From: Halogranum gelatinilyticum
GTDB taxonomy: Archaea > Halobacteriota > Halobacteria > Halobacteriales > Haloferacaceae
Assembly: GCF_900103715.1 (NCBI RefSeq)
Contig: NZ_FNHL01000008.1
Location: 1 to 64,000 of the forward strand
DNA length: 64,000 nucleotides
Direction of reading: 5' to 3'
The position numbers and the translations under genes were made by a program. Numbering within the stretch: position 1 is the stretch's first letter; the number at the start of each line of letters is the position of its first letter. Under the pieces are notes generated by a model, which made no database searches, was not told the origin of the DNA, and saw only the letters and a program-made list of their open reading frames with translations. Below, piece after piece: positions 17,923 through 27,219 of the stretch.

Positions 17923-18779
17923 TATCCGGTCCCTGCCTGCATCTGGACACTCGAGATAAGCTTATCCTGGAAGATGAGGAACACGACGAACAACGGCAAC
18001 GAGATGACTGCCAACCCAGCCATCATCCGGCTGACGTTGTCCGAGTAGACGCTTTGGAAGGTTGTCGCCCCGACGGGCAGCGTGTAGGCTGTGTCGTTGT
18101 TGAGAACGATCAACGGCCAAAGATACTGGTTCCACGACCAGACGAACATGAAGAGAGCAAGTGCCGTGATTACTGGGAGAGCAAGAGGGACGATGATCTG
18201 CGCGTAGATTCTGAACGTGGAGAAGCCGTCCATCCGAGCGGATTCCTCCAGTTCCTCCGGGATGTCACGGAAGAACTGAACGAGGAGGAAGACACCGAGC
18301 GGTGTCGCAGTGAACGGGAGAATGATCGCCCAGTAGGAGTTCGTCCACCCGATCTGCGTGATCAGCGTGAACAGCGGAATGATGTTCACGTGAGGAGGAA
18401 CCATGAAACTCGCGATAATGGCTGCGAACAGCACACGCTGGCCTCGCCACTCGAGTCTCGTCAGTGAGAACGCGACCATAGAGTCGACAACGAGTACGAG
18501 TACCGTTGTGACGGTTGAAATCACGAACGTGTTCCAGATCCACCGGTAGACCAGATCCGAAGACGTGAATATCTCGATCCAGTATCGGAAGGTGATCTCC
18601 GGGGGAATCCATTGGAAGCCCGAGGACACCGACGCCGGTGTCACCGAAAGCGAGAACATCCGGAACAGCGGGACGGCGAACAAGAACGCCAGCCCGTACA
18701 TCGCGACATAAACACCTGCAGTATACAGGGTTTCGCGGCTCAGTGAAACGTCACTAAGAAGCGAGTTGCGGACAGACAT
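17922..18779 (-). CDS. CUT1 sugar ABC transporter permease (MalG type)
   Basis: A 285-residue inner permease of a binding-protein-dependent sugar importer. It has six membrane segments and the cytoplasmic EAA loop EESARMDGFSTFRIYAQII near residue 180, which contacts the ATPase. Its ATG overlaps the previous permease stop by one base. It would pair with the 302-residue permease and the ATPase at 21212. Substrate is unknown; YesL and a TrmB regulator suggest an oligosaccharide. Confidence 0.93.
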   Translation of the reverse strand: MSVRNSLLSDVSLSRETLYTAGVYVAMYGLAFLFAVPLFRMFSLSVTPASVSSGFQWIPPEITFRYWIEIFTSSDLVYRWIWNTFVISTVTTVLVLVVDSMVAFSLTRLEWRGQRVLFAAIIASFMVPPHVNIIPLFTLITQIGWTNSYWAIILPFTATPLGVFLLVQFFRDIPEELEESARMDGFSTFRIYAQIIVPLALPVITALALFMFVWSWNQYLWPLIVLNNDTAYTLPVGATTFQSVYSDNVSRMMAGLAVISLPLFVVFLIFQDKLISSVQMQAGTG

Positions 18780-19687
18780 TAGCTTTCAACCCCCCGACCG
18801 ATAACAGCGTAATTGAGCATGGAGATGCCCACGAGGAGCAACATGATAACGTATCCGACAGCGGCGCCGTATCCCAGGTCGAACGTTCTGAATCCCAACT
18901 GGTAGAGATAATACACTAAGGTCACAGTCGACTCGCCGGGTCCCCCGTCAGTCATCGTTTGGACCTGACCGAACACCTGGAACTGGAAGACGGTTCCTGC
19001 GATAAGAACGAAAATTATCGCGTTCTTCATCTGCGGGAGCGTCACGTTCCAGAACTGTCTCAACGGGCCCGCACCGTCGAGTTGGGCAGCCTCGTAGAGA
19101 CGTTCAGACACGCTCTGGCGTGCAGCAAGGAGAACAGCGAAGTAGAACCCCGCCTGCCACCAGATCGTGACCAGTGCGAGAGCAGGCAGAGCAAACAGCT
19201 GACTGCTCAGTACGATGCCGAAGAATTCCCTGAGATACACCGTGAAGACGCCGTTTGTGGAATACAGCTGTAACCAGAGAAAGCCGACGATAGAGACCGT
19301 CATGACGTACGGAACGAAGTAGAAGAACTGGAGCAGCTTCGTCCCTGCTACCCCGCGATTGACACCCAGTGCTAGCACCATGCTCACGACCAGAAGTGAC
19401 GGAACGGTGAGGACGACGAACCAGACGGTGTTCTTCAACGCTTGCCAGAACAGCGGATCCTGGATCAACGTGGAGTAGTTAGCGAGTCCGATGAATTCGG
19501 ACTGCGCTGGTTGTAGGAGATTCCACTCGAAGAAGCTCATGTAGAACCCCTTAAGCAGGGGGTACAGCATGAAAACGGCGAATACAGCCAAGTAAGGGAG
19601 CGCGAACAGAATACCGTTGAGAGTGTCGCGGTCTACCCAGTCAGTAGACAACAATCCCCTCTCGTCGTTGGTTGGTCTGATTGGCAT
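18779..19687 (-). CDS. CUT1 sugar ABC transporter permease (MalF/UgpA type)
   Basis: A 302-residue permease with six membrane segments preceded by a polar N-terminus. The EAA loop reads YEAAQLDGAGPLRQFWNVTL near residue 200. It follows the solute-binding protein gene by 14 bases and overlaps the next permease, making one operon. Length and topology are typical of the first permease of CUT1 systems. Confidence 0.93.
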   Translation of the reverse strand: MPIRPTNDERGLLSTDWVDRDTLNGILFALPYLAVFAVFMLYPLLKGFYMSFFEWNLLQPAQSEFIGLANYSTLIQDPLFWQALKNTVWFVVLTVPSLLVVSMVLALGVNRGVAGTKLLQFFYFVPYVMTVSIVGFLWLQLYSTNGVFTVYLREFFGIVLSSQLFALPALALVTIWWQAGFYFAVLLAARQSVSERLYEAAQLDGAGPLRQFWNVTLPQMKNAIIFVLIAGTVFQFQVFGQVQTMTDGGPGESTVTLVYYLYQLGFRTFDLGYGAAVGYVIMLLLVGISMLNYAVIGRGVES

Positions 19688-19701
19688 CGGTAGTCGACAG
19701 A

Positions 19702-21090
19702 TTAGTTCATCCGGCTGCTGATGGCGTTTGCAGCCTTCGTGATTCCTTCCTGTGGCTCAACGTTCTGTGCGTAGATGTTCGACAGCGGCCCACCGATCTC
19801 GGAGGCATAGAAGTTGACGTCGGTCTGCGGCTGATATCGGAGCTGGTCGTTTTCAGCCATCTCCGAAAGGGTCTTGATCACGTCGTATTCTTCGTAGAGC
19901 GGATGGCTGGTGACGACGTCAGACTCGGCAACTTCGGGCGTCGACGGCAGGTGAGCTGCTCCAGTCCCCCACACGGGGTTGTTCTGGGTGATGTATTCGA
20001 CGAATTGGACTCTGGCTTTCTTCTCGGCTTCCGTATGCTCCGGGTTCGACGGGAAGAAGAAAGCGTTGCTCTCACAGAACGTCTTTTTCTCGCTTCCGTC
20101 GAAGCCCCACGGTGCGTGGTACGAGAAGTCCAGGCCGTCGATGACCTCGTTACTCTCGTTCTGGAAGCGGTTAACTGTCCAGTTACCGAGGAATCCCATT
20201 CCCGCTTCCCCGTTTTTGAAGTCGTTGATGCGGACGTTCTGGTCGGAGAGGTCATTCGTGGCGTCCCAGCCGTGTTCCCCGGTAACTGACGAGTAGAACT
20301 CGGCTGCCGCAGCCCCTTCCTCCGTCTCGTGGAACACTGGCTCACCGGTGGTCCAGTCACCGTTCTTGAACACTCTGCCTCCCTGCTGTCGGAGCAGGGA
20401 GTAATACACACGGAATCCCTCGTACACGTTGTTGTACGTCTGGAGGAAGAACGGCCGCTTGTCTGTGTTCTGTTTGATTGCGTTCGCCGCCTCGAAGAGT
20501 TCGTCTTTCGTCGTCGGCTCCATCGGAGCGTTCGCCTCTTCGAGGACGGTGTTATTGGTCGCCAGCATCATTCCGTGAATGTCCATGGGGAGTGCGACGA
20601 CGTTGCCGTCGGCGGTCGCAGCGGGTTCGACGACGTCGTAATACGGGTTCAGCCCGTCCGCCAGGTAGTCGTCAACTGGGTCGAGAATCCCCAACGAGTC
20701 GAAGTACGTCGAGAACGACATCCAATACGAGGCCACGTGCGGCGTGTTACCGGACGCAGCGGCCGTCGTGAGCTTCGTTGGGACCTCACCGAACGGGACT
20801 GACTGCGTGTTCACGGAGATGTGGGGATACTCTTCTTCGAAATCGCTCGTCAGTGACTGCAGTTCTGCGGCTTCGGTGCCACCGAACGACTCCCACAGTG
20901 TAATTTCGACTTGCTCTTTGCTCGAAGTCGTGTTACTACCACTGCCTCCAGTGCTCCCCTCACCGTTATCGGTGTTTCCGTTGTTACTCCCGCCCCCAGT
21001 ACAGCCGGCGAGACCTACAAGACTCCCCGTACCGAGCGTTTTGATGACCTTCCGTCGGCTGGACTGAGAGGTGCTATCTCTGCTAACCAT
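19702..21090 (-). CDS. CUT1 sugar-binding lipoprotein of ABC transporter
   Basis: A 462-residue family-1 extracellular solute-binding protein. A Tat-type leader (SRRKVIKTLG) ends in the lipobox LVGLAGC, so Cys30 would be lipidated and the protein displayed on the cell surface. A serine- and glycine-rich linker follows, then the binding fold starting with VEITLWESFGG. It is the first gene of the permease operon and is divergent from the ATPase gene. The sugar bound cannot be read from the sequence. Confidence 0.93.
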   Translation of the reverse strand: MVSRDSTSQSSRRKVIKTLGTGSLVGLAGCTGGGSNNGNTDNGEGSTGGSGSNTTSSKEQVEITLWESFGGTEAAELQSLTSDFEEEYPHISVNTQSVPFGEVPTKLTTAAASGNTPHVASYWMSFSTYFDSLGILDPVDDYLADGLNPYYDVVEPAATADGNVVALPMDIHGMMLATNNTVLEEANAPMEPTTKDELFEAANAIKQNTDKRPFFLQTYNNVYEGFRVYYSLLRQQGGRVFKNGDWTTGEPVFHETEEGAAAAEFYSSVTGEHGWDATNDLSDQNVRINDFKNGEAGMGFLGNWTVNRFQNESNEVIDGLDFSYHAPWGFDGSEKKTFCESNAFFFPSNPEHTEAEKKARVQFVEYITQNNPVWGTGAAHLPSTPEVAESDVVTSHPLYEEYDVIKTLSEMAENDQLRYQPQTDVNFYASEIGGPLSNIYAQNVEPQEGITKAANAISSRMN

Positions 21091-21105
21091 GATTGTGCTA
21101 TTCAG

Positions 21106-21117
21106 AAGTATATACTT
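21106..21117. promoter_or_regulatory. Palindromic promoter element between binding protein and ATPase genes
   Basis: AAGTATATACTT is a perfect 12-base palindrome in the divergent promoter region, 16 bases upstream of the binding-protein ATG. It overlaps the expected TATA position, so it may be promoter core rather than an operator. Confidence 0.4.
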
Positions 21118-21211
21118 AACTATTGTGTATCAACGAATATGTGGGACCAAGAAGAGTGTCTGACCCTGAACTTGCGCAATATTGAAATACAAGGGCTAGA
21201 TGAGGGACAAT

Positions 21212-22333
21212 ATGGGTTCGATAGAGGTTGACAACGTGCGGAAAGTCTATGACTCGAAAGACGGGGACATTGTTGCGGTAAATGGAGTCTCGTTGTCAGT
21301 TGATGACGGTGAGTTTGTTACGATCGTTGGACCATCGGGGTCGGGAAAGTCGACATTGCTCCGGATGGTCGCCGGGCTGGAGTCGATCACGGACGGGACG
21401 ATCTCGATTGACGGGACGGTCATCAATGATCTGTCTCCGCAGAACCGCGGCGTTGCCATGGTCTTCCAAGAGTATGCGTTGTATCCCCATATGAACGTCA
21501 GGAAGAATATGTCGTACGGACTGAAACTGACGACTGATCTCCCGAGTGAGGAGATCAGAGACCGAGTCGAAGAGACGGCGGAGATGATGGGAATCGAAGA
21601 CCTCCTCGAGAAGAAGCCGGGAAACCTCTCGGGGGGGCAACAACAGCGGGTGGCGACAGGGCGAGCGATCGTACGAGATCCGGAGGTGTTCCTATTCGAC
21701 GAGCCGTTGTCCAACCTGGACGCGAAATTACGACTCCACATGCGGACTGAACTTCAACGTCTCCAAGAGGACCTCGGTACCACTTCACTGTACGTCACCC
21801 ACGATCAAACAGAGGCCATGACGATGAGCGACCGGATCGTAATACTTGATGGCGGTGAGATTCAGCAAGTTGGGACACCAGAGACTGTGTACGCTGAGCC
21901 AACTAATGTCTTCGTGGCGGACTTTATCGGCAGTCCCTCGATGAACTTCTTCGACGTCACTCTTGACGGCACTCGTCTCGTCGGGGCTGATTTCGAATAC
22001 AAGATCTCGGACGAAATCGCCGAACGCGTCAAGCAACATACGAACAGCTCCGAGCTCCTTTTGGGTATCCGTCCGGAGCACATCAGCATCGACAACGAAA
22101 GTGACGGTGCGATCGAGGCACAGTTAGACGTGCTTGAGCACGAAGGTAGCGACAACTACCTGTACTTGGTTAAAGAGGAAACCGAGTGGACCGCGAGGGT
22201 TCCAGGGAACCAGATGCTGGACGCAGGTAGTCACGTTTCACTCACGCTCCCCGAGGAGCACATTCATCTGTTTGAGAAATCGACTGAGCGGAACATCCTT
22301 GTCGAAGACGAACCATCTCCCGTCGTACAGTAA
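21212..22333 (+). CDS. CUT1 sugar ABC transporter ATPase (MalK/UgpC type)
   Basis: A 373-residue ATPase energising the sugar importer at 17.9-21.1 kb. Walker A GPSGSGKST is at residues 40-48, signature LSGGQQQR in the middle, Walker B VFLFDEPLSNLD after it, and a His switch in YVTHDQTEAMT. The C-terminal third is the OB-type regulatory domain of MalK-like ATPases. An upstream in-frame ATG at 21200 would add four residues; the second is preferred because an AATATTGAAAT element at about 21178-21188 fits it better. It is divergent from the binding-protein gene. Confidence 0.93.
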   Translation: MGSIEVDNVRKVYDSKDGDIVAVNGVSLSVDDGEFVTIVGPSGSGKSTLLRMVAGLESITDGTISIDGTVINDLSPQNRGVAMVFQEYALYPHMNVRKNMSYGLKLTTDLPSEEIRDRVEETAEMMGIEDLLEKKPGNLSGGQQQRVATGRAIVRDPEVFLFDEPLSNLDAKLRLHMRTELQRLQEDLGTTSLYVTHDQTEAMTMSDRIVILDGGEIQQVGTPETVYAEPTNVFVADFIGSPSMNFFDVTLDGTRLVGADFEYKISDEIAERVKQHTNSSELLLGIRPEHISIDNESDGAIEAQLDVLEHEGSDNYLYLVKEETEWTARVPGNQMLDAGSHVSLTLPEEHIHLFEKSTERNILVEDEPSPVVQ

Positions 22334-23289
22334 GGCAAAATACCGATCTCACCCCAATCGCTCTTCGGCTTCCGGTTTCTGTTCGAGACTCCCTTTTGTG
22401 GTTACTCTGTAAAGCACGGATGTCCCGGACGTATCTGTCATCTCATCGTATCTCTGGATTAGTGACAACGGGACCAGGTACGCAACAGGCTGGCTCGACC
22501 GAACCTACCCGATGGAACCGGAGACATTCATTACACGACTAGTGGTGTAATTTTGGCGGATTATACACCACAAGTTGTAGCACAAGTGAACACCGTATTC
22601 ACGAACACATGGGCTGGATAACTGCCACTCGAATTTTTGTAGAGGTGGTATACGAACTTCAGCAACGGGTATTCCAGCACAGATCACGTGATTCGGTTAC
22701 TGTTCTGACACCGTTCCGGGTTGCCTTCTCAACCTGCAGGGCACTCGCCGACCGGTTAGTGGAGTTGTAGGACACGTGTCGTGAGGAAAACATGCAAGAC
22801 TCGTGTAAACACAGTTTTGCGGCTGACTCTTCGTTCCTGGACCAGTCCCACGGCCATCTTGAGCGTAACAAACAGATCATCGCCAGATATTGCACTATTT
22901 GGTGGCACTAACGTCGTTCTACCAGAAAGAACGAACTCAAGCGTTTCTCACGGCATATGCAGAGAAGAACTGACTCCACCGGTACTGAACTGGTCAATAG
23001 TGCGTCGCCAAGAACTCTCTTTCCAGAATAGTATTGTTCTATACGCTCAAATCTACACTTTGCTGATTCCGGCATCAGACATCTCGACTGTAACCGACCT
23101 TGACGTCGCCTCCAACTGAGTCATGTTACTAATATCTCACTCACAAACCCACCTATTTCAGCCGCGGCAATACCGATACCGTCGAAAACTGGCTGCAAAT
23201 CTTCGCTTTCGTATGAGTTCAGCTACCCTGAACACTGTCCAAGATTACCACTGATTTTATTAGGGTGGAAAGGATTCGAACACGAAGAG
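22334..23289. other. 956-bp gap upstream of the TrmB regulator
   Basis: No gene recognised. It contains the near-palindrome at 22530-22551 and an overlapping inverted repeat, GTGGTGTA (22542-22549) with TACACCAC (22564-22571). A TATA-like ATTTTATTAGG lies just before the TrmB gene. An open frame at 22781-23119 has no known relative and low-GC composition; a decayed gene is possible. Confidence 0.4.
22530..22551. repeat. 22-bp near-palindrome, copy 1
   Basis: ATTACAC at 22530-22536 and GTGTAAT at 22545-22551 are perfect arms around GACTAGTG; only one symmetric pair is broken. Two other copies are at 34916 and 63266. Confidence 0.6.
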
Positions 23290-24366
23290 ATGGAGACCTC
23301 GGGACTCGTGGATACGCTGGAAGAGGCCGGGTTAGCACCTTACCAAGCGAAAGCATACGTCGGACTACTTGAACTCGAGACGGGATCCGCACAAGAGATC
23401 GCCAATGCAAGCGGTATCCCGAATGCACGAGTCTATGACGTACTGCGAGACCTCGAAGAGATGGGGTACGTAGAATTATACGAACAGGATACTCTTCGGG
23501 CTCGTGCTCTTGACCCAGACATCATCACCGAGGATTTGAACCGTAGAATCAAACGCTTCGAGAAAGCGACAGACGAGATACAAACGCGATGGCAACGACC
23601 CTCCATAGACGACCACACGATTAGCATTATCAGACGGTTCAAGACTATTCTGGAGACTGCAAAGCAGTTCATCTCGGAAGCAGATACACAGATCCACGCG
23701 ACGCTCACCCGTAAACAATACGACAAATTAGAGTGGGATCTCGCTAAGGCGTATCAACGGGGTGTGACAGTTAACGTGACGATTTTGCAAAGTAATCACG
23801 GTGAATCATTGAAGCAAGAGCATATCGAGGGGGTTTGTACGGCTGTCCGCGAGCGTCCTCACTCTTCTCCATTTATCCTCATCGCTGATCTCGAGAAAAC
23901 AGCATTCGCACCTGACCCCATCTCGATCGAAGAGTACGGAGTCACGTTGGAGAATCGCTCGTTTACCCACGTGTTCTTTTGGTACTTCTTGTCGTTTATG
24001 TGGCTCCCCTGGTCGGAACTCTATTCGGAAGTCGGCGAAAAGACGCCGATCAGATACGCAGACATACGCGAGTTTATCATCGACTACGAGCCGTTTTTGA
24101 TGGACGGAGCGACACTGAAAGTCGTCGTGGAGGGTCTGGATATTCAAACACAAGAAGCCCGGCAGCTCTCCGGTACTGTCGTCGATATCGCGTATGCAGA
24201 CGAACTCTCGTTCATGTCCGATTCAAACCCATTGAAGCTGATGGGTATTGCTTCGATTTCGATACAGACTGACGAAGGGGTCTACACGGTTGGCGGGTGG
24301 GGTGCACAGTATGAAGATATCGAGGCACGCCGCATCACCGTTGTCGAAAGCGAAAAGGAGTCTTGA
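23290..24366 (+). CDS. TrmB-family sugar-responsive transcriptional regulator
   Basis: A 358-residue TrmB-type regulator. A winged helix domain (about 5-75, including AQEIANASGIPNARVYDVL) is followed by a helical linker and a TrmB C-terminal sugar-binding domain (about 110-350). TrmB proteins repress sugar transporters or switch glycolysis and gluconeogenesis depending on the bound sugar. Placement after the CUT1 ATPase gene, 956 bases downstream on the same strand, makes the 17-22 kb sugar transporter the likely target. Its DNA is lower in GC than the xylan genes. Confidence 0.9.
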   Translation: METSGLVDTLEEAGLAPYQAKAYVGLLELETGSAQEIANASGIPNARVYDVLRDLEEMGYVELYEQDTLRARALDPDIITEDLNRRIKRFEKATDEIQTRWQRPSIDDHTISIIRRFKTILETAKQFISEADTQIHATLTRKQYDKLEWDLAKAYQRGVTVNVTILQSNHGESLKQEHIEGVCTAVRERPHSSPFILIADLEKTAFAPDPISIEEYGVTLENRSFTHVFFWYFLSFMWLPWSELYSEVGEKTPIRYADIREFIIDYEPFLMDGATLKVVVEGLDIQTQEARQLSGTVVDIAYADELSFMSDSNPLKLMGIASISIQTDEGVYTVGGWGAQYEDIEARRITVVESEKES

Positions 24367-24615
24367 GCGACGTATCGACCCGACTTGGCGTGAAGAGAAC
24401 GCACGCATCACAACCGAAACTCCGAGGCTGTGTTGAGGAGAGTACCAATTGTTTGTATCGCAATATGGGATTTATCGGTCATCGCTGGTGTACGTTTCGC
24501 CAACGGGTGGCATCGACGCAACCGACGTTTCCGGCCCGCACAGTCCCTCTGTCACCGCTGTCAACGAATATGACCTCCAACAGCTATTTCACCACCTCGG
24601 TCGAACGCCGACCGT

Positions 24616-24804
24616 ATGGTCCACTGCCCCGAATGTCAAACGTCCCTCGAAACCATCGACGACATCGAGTTCGTCGAGATGGACGCCCGAACCGGCTTCA
24701 TCAGAGCCTCCAAGCGGTTCTACACGAGTAACTGCGCCGCGTGCGGCGCGACCATCGGCAGCGGCGTCGCCGGTGCGAAAGCCAACGGCGGAGGTGCCGT
24801 CTGA
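24616..24804 (+). CDS. CPxCG-type micro zinc-finger protein, copy 1
   Basis: A 62-residue protein with two cysteine knuckles, HCPECQ near the N-terminus and CAACGA near residue 40, the pattern of haloarchaeal zinc ribbon microproteins. It carries the block GFIRASKRFY, also present in the next gene. Its TGA overlaps the ATG of that gene. Function is unknown; related small zinc fingers in haloarchaea affect growth and biofilm behaviour. Confidence 0.75.
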   Translation: MVHCPECQTSLETIDDIEFVEMDARTGFIRASKRFYTSNCAACGATIGSGVAGAKANGGGAV

Positions 24805-24971
24805 TGGTTCACTGCCCCGAGTGCGAAGAGACTCTCGAAGAACAGTCCGACGTGGAGTTCCTCGACATGGACTCGACGACCGGTTTCTTCCGCGCCTCGA
24901 AGCGGTTCTACCTCGTCGCCTGCGGCCACTGTGGTGCTGCTATCGGCAGCGGCGTGGCTGGCGCGAGATAG
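24804..24971 (+). CDS. CPxCG-type micro zinc-finger protein, copy 2
   Basis: A 55-residue paralogue of the preceding protein, starting MVHCPEC and sharing the GFFRASKRFY block, the CGHCGA knuckle and the ending IGSGVAGA. The ATG at 24804 overlaps the previous stop (TGATG), so the pair is translationally coupled and came from tandem duplication. The first copy has a nine-residue C-terminal extension. Confidence 0.78.
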   Translation: MVHCPECEETLEEQSDVEFLDMDSTTGFFRASKRFYLVACGHCGAAIGSGVAGAR

Positions 24972-24974
24972 AAA

Positions 24975-25298
24975 TTAGTCCCGCCGCTCGAAGCGGTAGG
25001 TCACGACCTCGTCGCTGTCGTCCCACTCGAACCCTTCTGGATGGACGCGCTCCATCCGCTGTTTGTACGCGTCGAGCGACTCGGACCCTTCGCGCTGGGC
25101 GTCCTCGTCGGTGAAGTCGCCGAGCGTCCGCCGGTCGACGCTCACGACTTCGAAGGACTCGCCGTCGATGTCGAAGGTGTCGCCCGCCTCGGCGTAGCGG
25201 TTGCTCGCGCCGCGGGTCAGCTGGGTGATGTCGCCGCTGACGACGGCCTGCTTCACGCGCTCGTTGGGAAGGAGGCTGTCGACGTCGATCTCGGACAT
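24975..25298 (-). CDS. ASCH-domain protein
   Basis: A 107-residue protein fitting the ASCH (PUA-like) RNA-binding superfamily. The start region MSEIDVDSLLPNERVKQAVVS, the AEAGDTFDIDG strand and VVSVDRRTLGDFTDEDAQREG match haloarchaeal members. It could bind RNA or a nucleotide. The ATG at 25298 is preferred over a GTG two codons earlier. It is convergent with the zinc-finger pair, only three bases apart. Confidence 0.75.
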   Translation of the reverse strand: MSEIDVDSLLPNERVKQAVVSGDITQLTRGASNRYAEAGDTFDIDGESFEVVSVDRRTLGDFTDEDAQREGSESLDAYKQRMERVHPEGFEWDDSDEVVTYRFERRD

Positions 25299-25510
25299 AA
25301 CCACACGTAGGGATGGCGGCGTGAAAACCCCTGTGCAGGCGGCGAGGGCGGCAAAACTCTCTCGATTGTTATCGCGCTTCCCGAGGGTCGTGGCCGCCGG
25401 TCGCCGAGCACTGGTAACTGGAAGAATGACCCAGAATCTGCACTGAATAAGTTAGAGAGCTAGTCTAGGATTCTAATCAGAGAACTACATTTGCCACGTT
25501 TTCGTCTTGC

Positions 25511-25545
25511 GGTTATACTAGTTACACTAATGAGTTATACTCAAT
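25511..25545. repeat. 13-bp-type repeat array 4
   Basis: GGTTATACT (25511) abuts AGTTACACTaatg (25520-25532) and AGTTATACTcaat (25533-25545). The units resemble those at 0.5-1.0 kb. The array lies 40 bases past the recombinase stop codon. Confidence 0.5.
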
Positions 25546-25584
25546 AGTAGGTGCGAAGAGATGTGCAATCAGAGTGACGATGGT

Positions 25585-26709
25585 TCACTCGTCGATAAGC
25601 TCGCTGACGTGGTCGGCGCGTTCCTCGGCTTCGATGTGGGAGTAGGCATCGCGCGTCGTCTGTTGGCTTCGGTGGCGGAGGAGATCCTGTGCAGCACCGC
25701 GGTCCTTCCGGAAGACCACGTCGCCGATGCCGCGGCGGGCGGCGTGGAGCTTCAGATACTCGCCGTCAATGTCGATGTCGGCCTCCTCGCAGAGCGTCCG
25801 GACGCGCTTTCGCATCCCGTCGACAGTCACTGCTGGAGGATCGATACCATACTCGGTGAGAACGCCGTCGACGTCCCGCTCACCGAGGAGTGACTCGATT
25901 TCGTCGTCCTCAAGCCCGTTCTCCTGGAGTCCTTCTCGGGCGGCACGGTACTTCGAGGGTGCGTGCTCGGTGGGGAAGACGGGCCACTCGTCGCTCGGCG
26001 GGTCGAGCAGCTCGCGGTATCGGCGGACGGCGGACCGCGCCTGCGACGGAAGCGGCGTCCGTTCCCACTCGCCGGACTTCCCGTAGACCGTAAGCACACC
26101 ACGGTCGAGATCGACGCGTTTCCACCGCAGCCCCTGTCGTCCCTCGCGACTGTCACCGGATGCCCGGAGTACCTCGGCCCCGCGCACGCCGCTAAAGGCC
26201 AGAAGCGAGACGAACGCCCGGTCCCGACATTCGACGAGCGCGTCGGTTCCGCGGTCGTCGACGGCGTCGCGGGCGCGTTCCCCGACGAACTGGAGGAAGC
26301 GATCACGCGTCTCGGGGTCCCAGAACTGCTGTGTACGCTCTCTGTCGTCCGTGGGTAGTGCCTCGCGAGCCCGCTGTTTGAGTGCCGGGTTCTGGCCGAG
26401 ATGGCCGTCGCGGACGCACCACGAGAGAAACCCCGAGAGCCAGTCGAAGTACGTGTGGGCGGTCGTCGCTTCGATGTGGCCGTCGGCAGCGCGGTGACGC
26501 AGCCGCTGGGCGTACCGTCGCATCGTCCGCGTCCCGCTGTCGTCATCGTCGAGGACTGCGAAGTCCAGGCTCCCGCGCTCTGCGGCCCAGTCGGCCCACG
26601 TCGTCACGGCCGTCCGCGCCGTCCGCTTCGAGTACGACGAGTCGAGCGAGCGGACGTAGGCGTCGATAGCGCGGCGGACGGCATCCTTGCCGTCACTCAC
26701 GGCCGACAC
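25585..26709 (-). CDS. Tyrosine recombinase (XerC/D-like integrase)
   Basis: A 374-residue tyrosine recombinase. A SAM-like core-binding domain occupies about residues 8-110. The catalytic set is complete: Arg176 in FSGVRGAE, Lys211 in YGKSGEW, His322 and Arg325 in LHAARR, His346 in LLRHRS and Tyr356 in RDAYSHI. It cuts and joins DNA through the tyrosine. No tRNA gene, flanking direct repeat or other mobile genes were seen, so it may be a resident haloarchaeal recombinase rather than part of an integrated element. The GTG start at 26709 is assumed; a GTG at 26700 is possible. Confidence 0.88.
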   Translation of the reverse strand: MSAVSDGKDAVRRAIDAYVRSLDSSYSKRTARTAVTTWADWAAERGSLDFAVLDDDDSGTRTMRRYAQRLRHRAADGHIEATTAHTYFDWLSGFLSWCVRDGHLGQNPALKQRAREALPTDDRERTQQFWDPETRDRFLQFVGERARDAVDDRGTDALVECRDRAFVSLLAFSGVRGAEVLRASGDSREGRQGLRWKRVDLDRGVLTVYGKSGEWERTPLPSQARSAVRRYRELLDPPSDEWPVFPTEHAPSKYRAAREGLQENGLEDDEIESLLGERDVDGVLTEYGIDPPAVTVDGMRKRVRTLCEEADIDIDGEYLKLHAARRGIGDVVFRKDRGAAQDLLRHRSQQTTRDAYSHIEAEERADHVSELIDE

Positions 26710-27219
26710 CCCGCGAGCGACGGGCGTCTCTCACTGGAGCCGCCTCTTTCGGCCTCGAACCCGGGCAGTGTGGCGAATGCATCGGTGTGGCTCGACCGAC
26801 AGCGGCGACCCCCATAAATCTACTCTCGTTTACTGGGCTAAAACAGAGTGGATGTCCCACTCGGCCGAAGTGGTCTGAGTGGCCGTCTCGCCACTGATGG
26901 CGCGAGTATTCGGGTTGCTTCAGCTATTGTAAATTGCATACTGCTATATCGAATTCTGTCTTGGCCGTGGTCGCGTGGCGAAACGCCGACGGCCGAGCGT
27001 CACTTCCGGGGTCGCGCCCGCTACGGGCGTTTTGGAGCGTGTTCGTGCAGGTGTCCGCTCGCGGGCACCGACCGATGCGTCGCTGAGACGCTTGCAGTCG
27101 TCGTCTCGGCGAGTGTCGGGCGTCTCGGCAGGTGTACGGGGCGACAGTCGTCGCGGAACCTCAGAATCAGCTGTCGAAAAAGAAGGGCGGAACCGTGTTC
27201 TCGGCTACGGGAAGTTTCC
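26710..27219. other. 510-bp gap between recombinase promoter side and GH11 3' end
   Basis: No gene recognised. The recombinase promoter should be in the first 130 bases; a TATA-like ATTTATGG (minus strand) lies near 26813-26820. No tRNA-like cloverleaf could be found. Confidence 0.35.

Noticed and set aside
22781-23119. 112-codon frame before TrmB
   Set aside because: No family resemblance; composition more like noncoding AT-rich DNA. Could be a remnant but unsupported.
25585-26709. Integrated virus or plasmid at a tRNA
   Set aside because: The recombinase is intact, but no tRNA, no att direct repeats and no phage-like genes are visible beside it.
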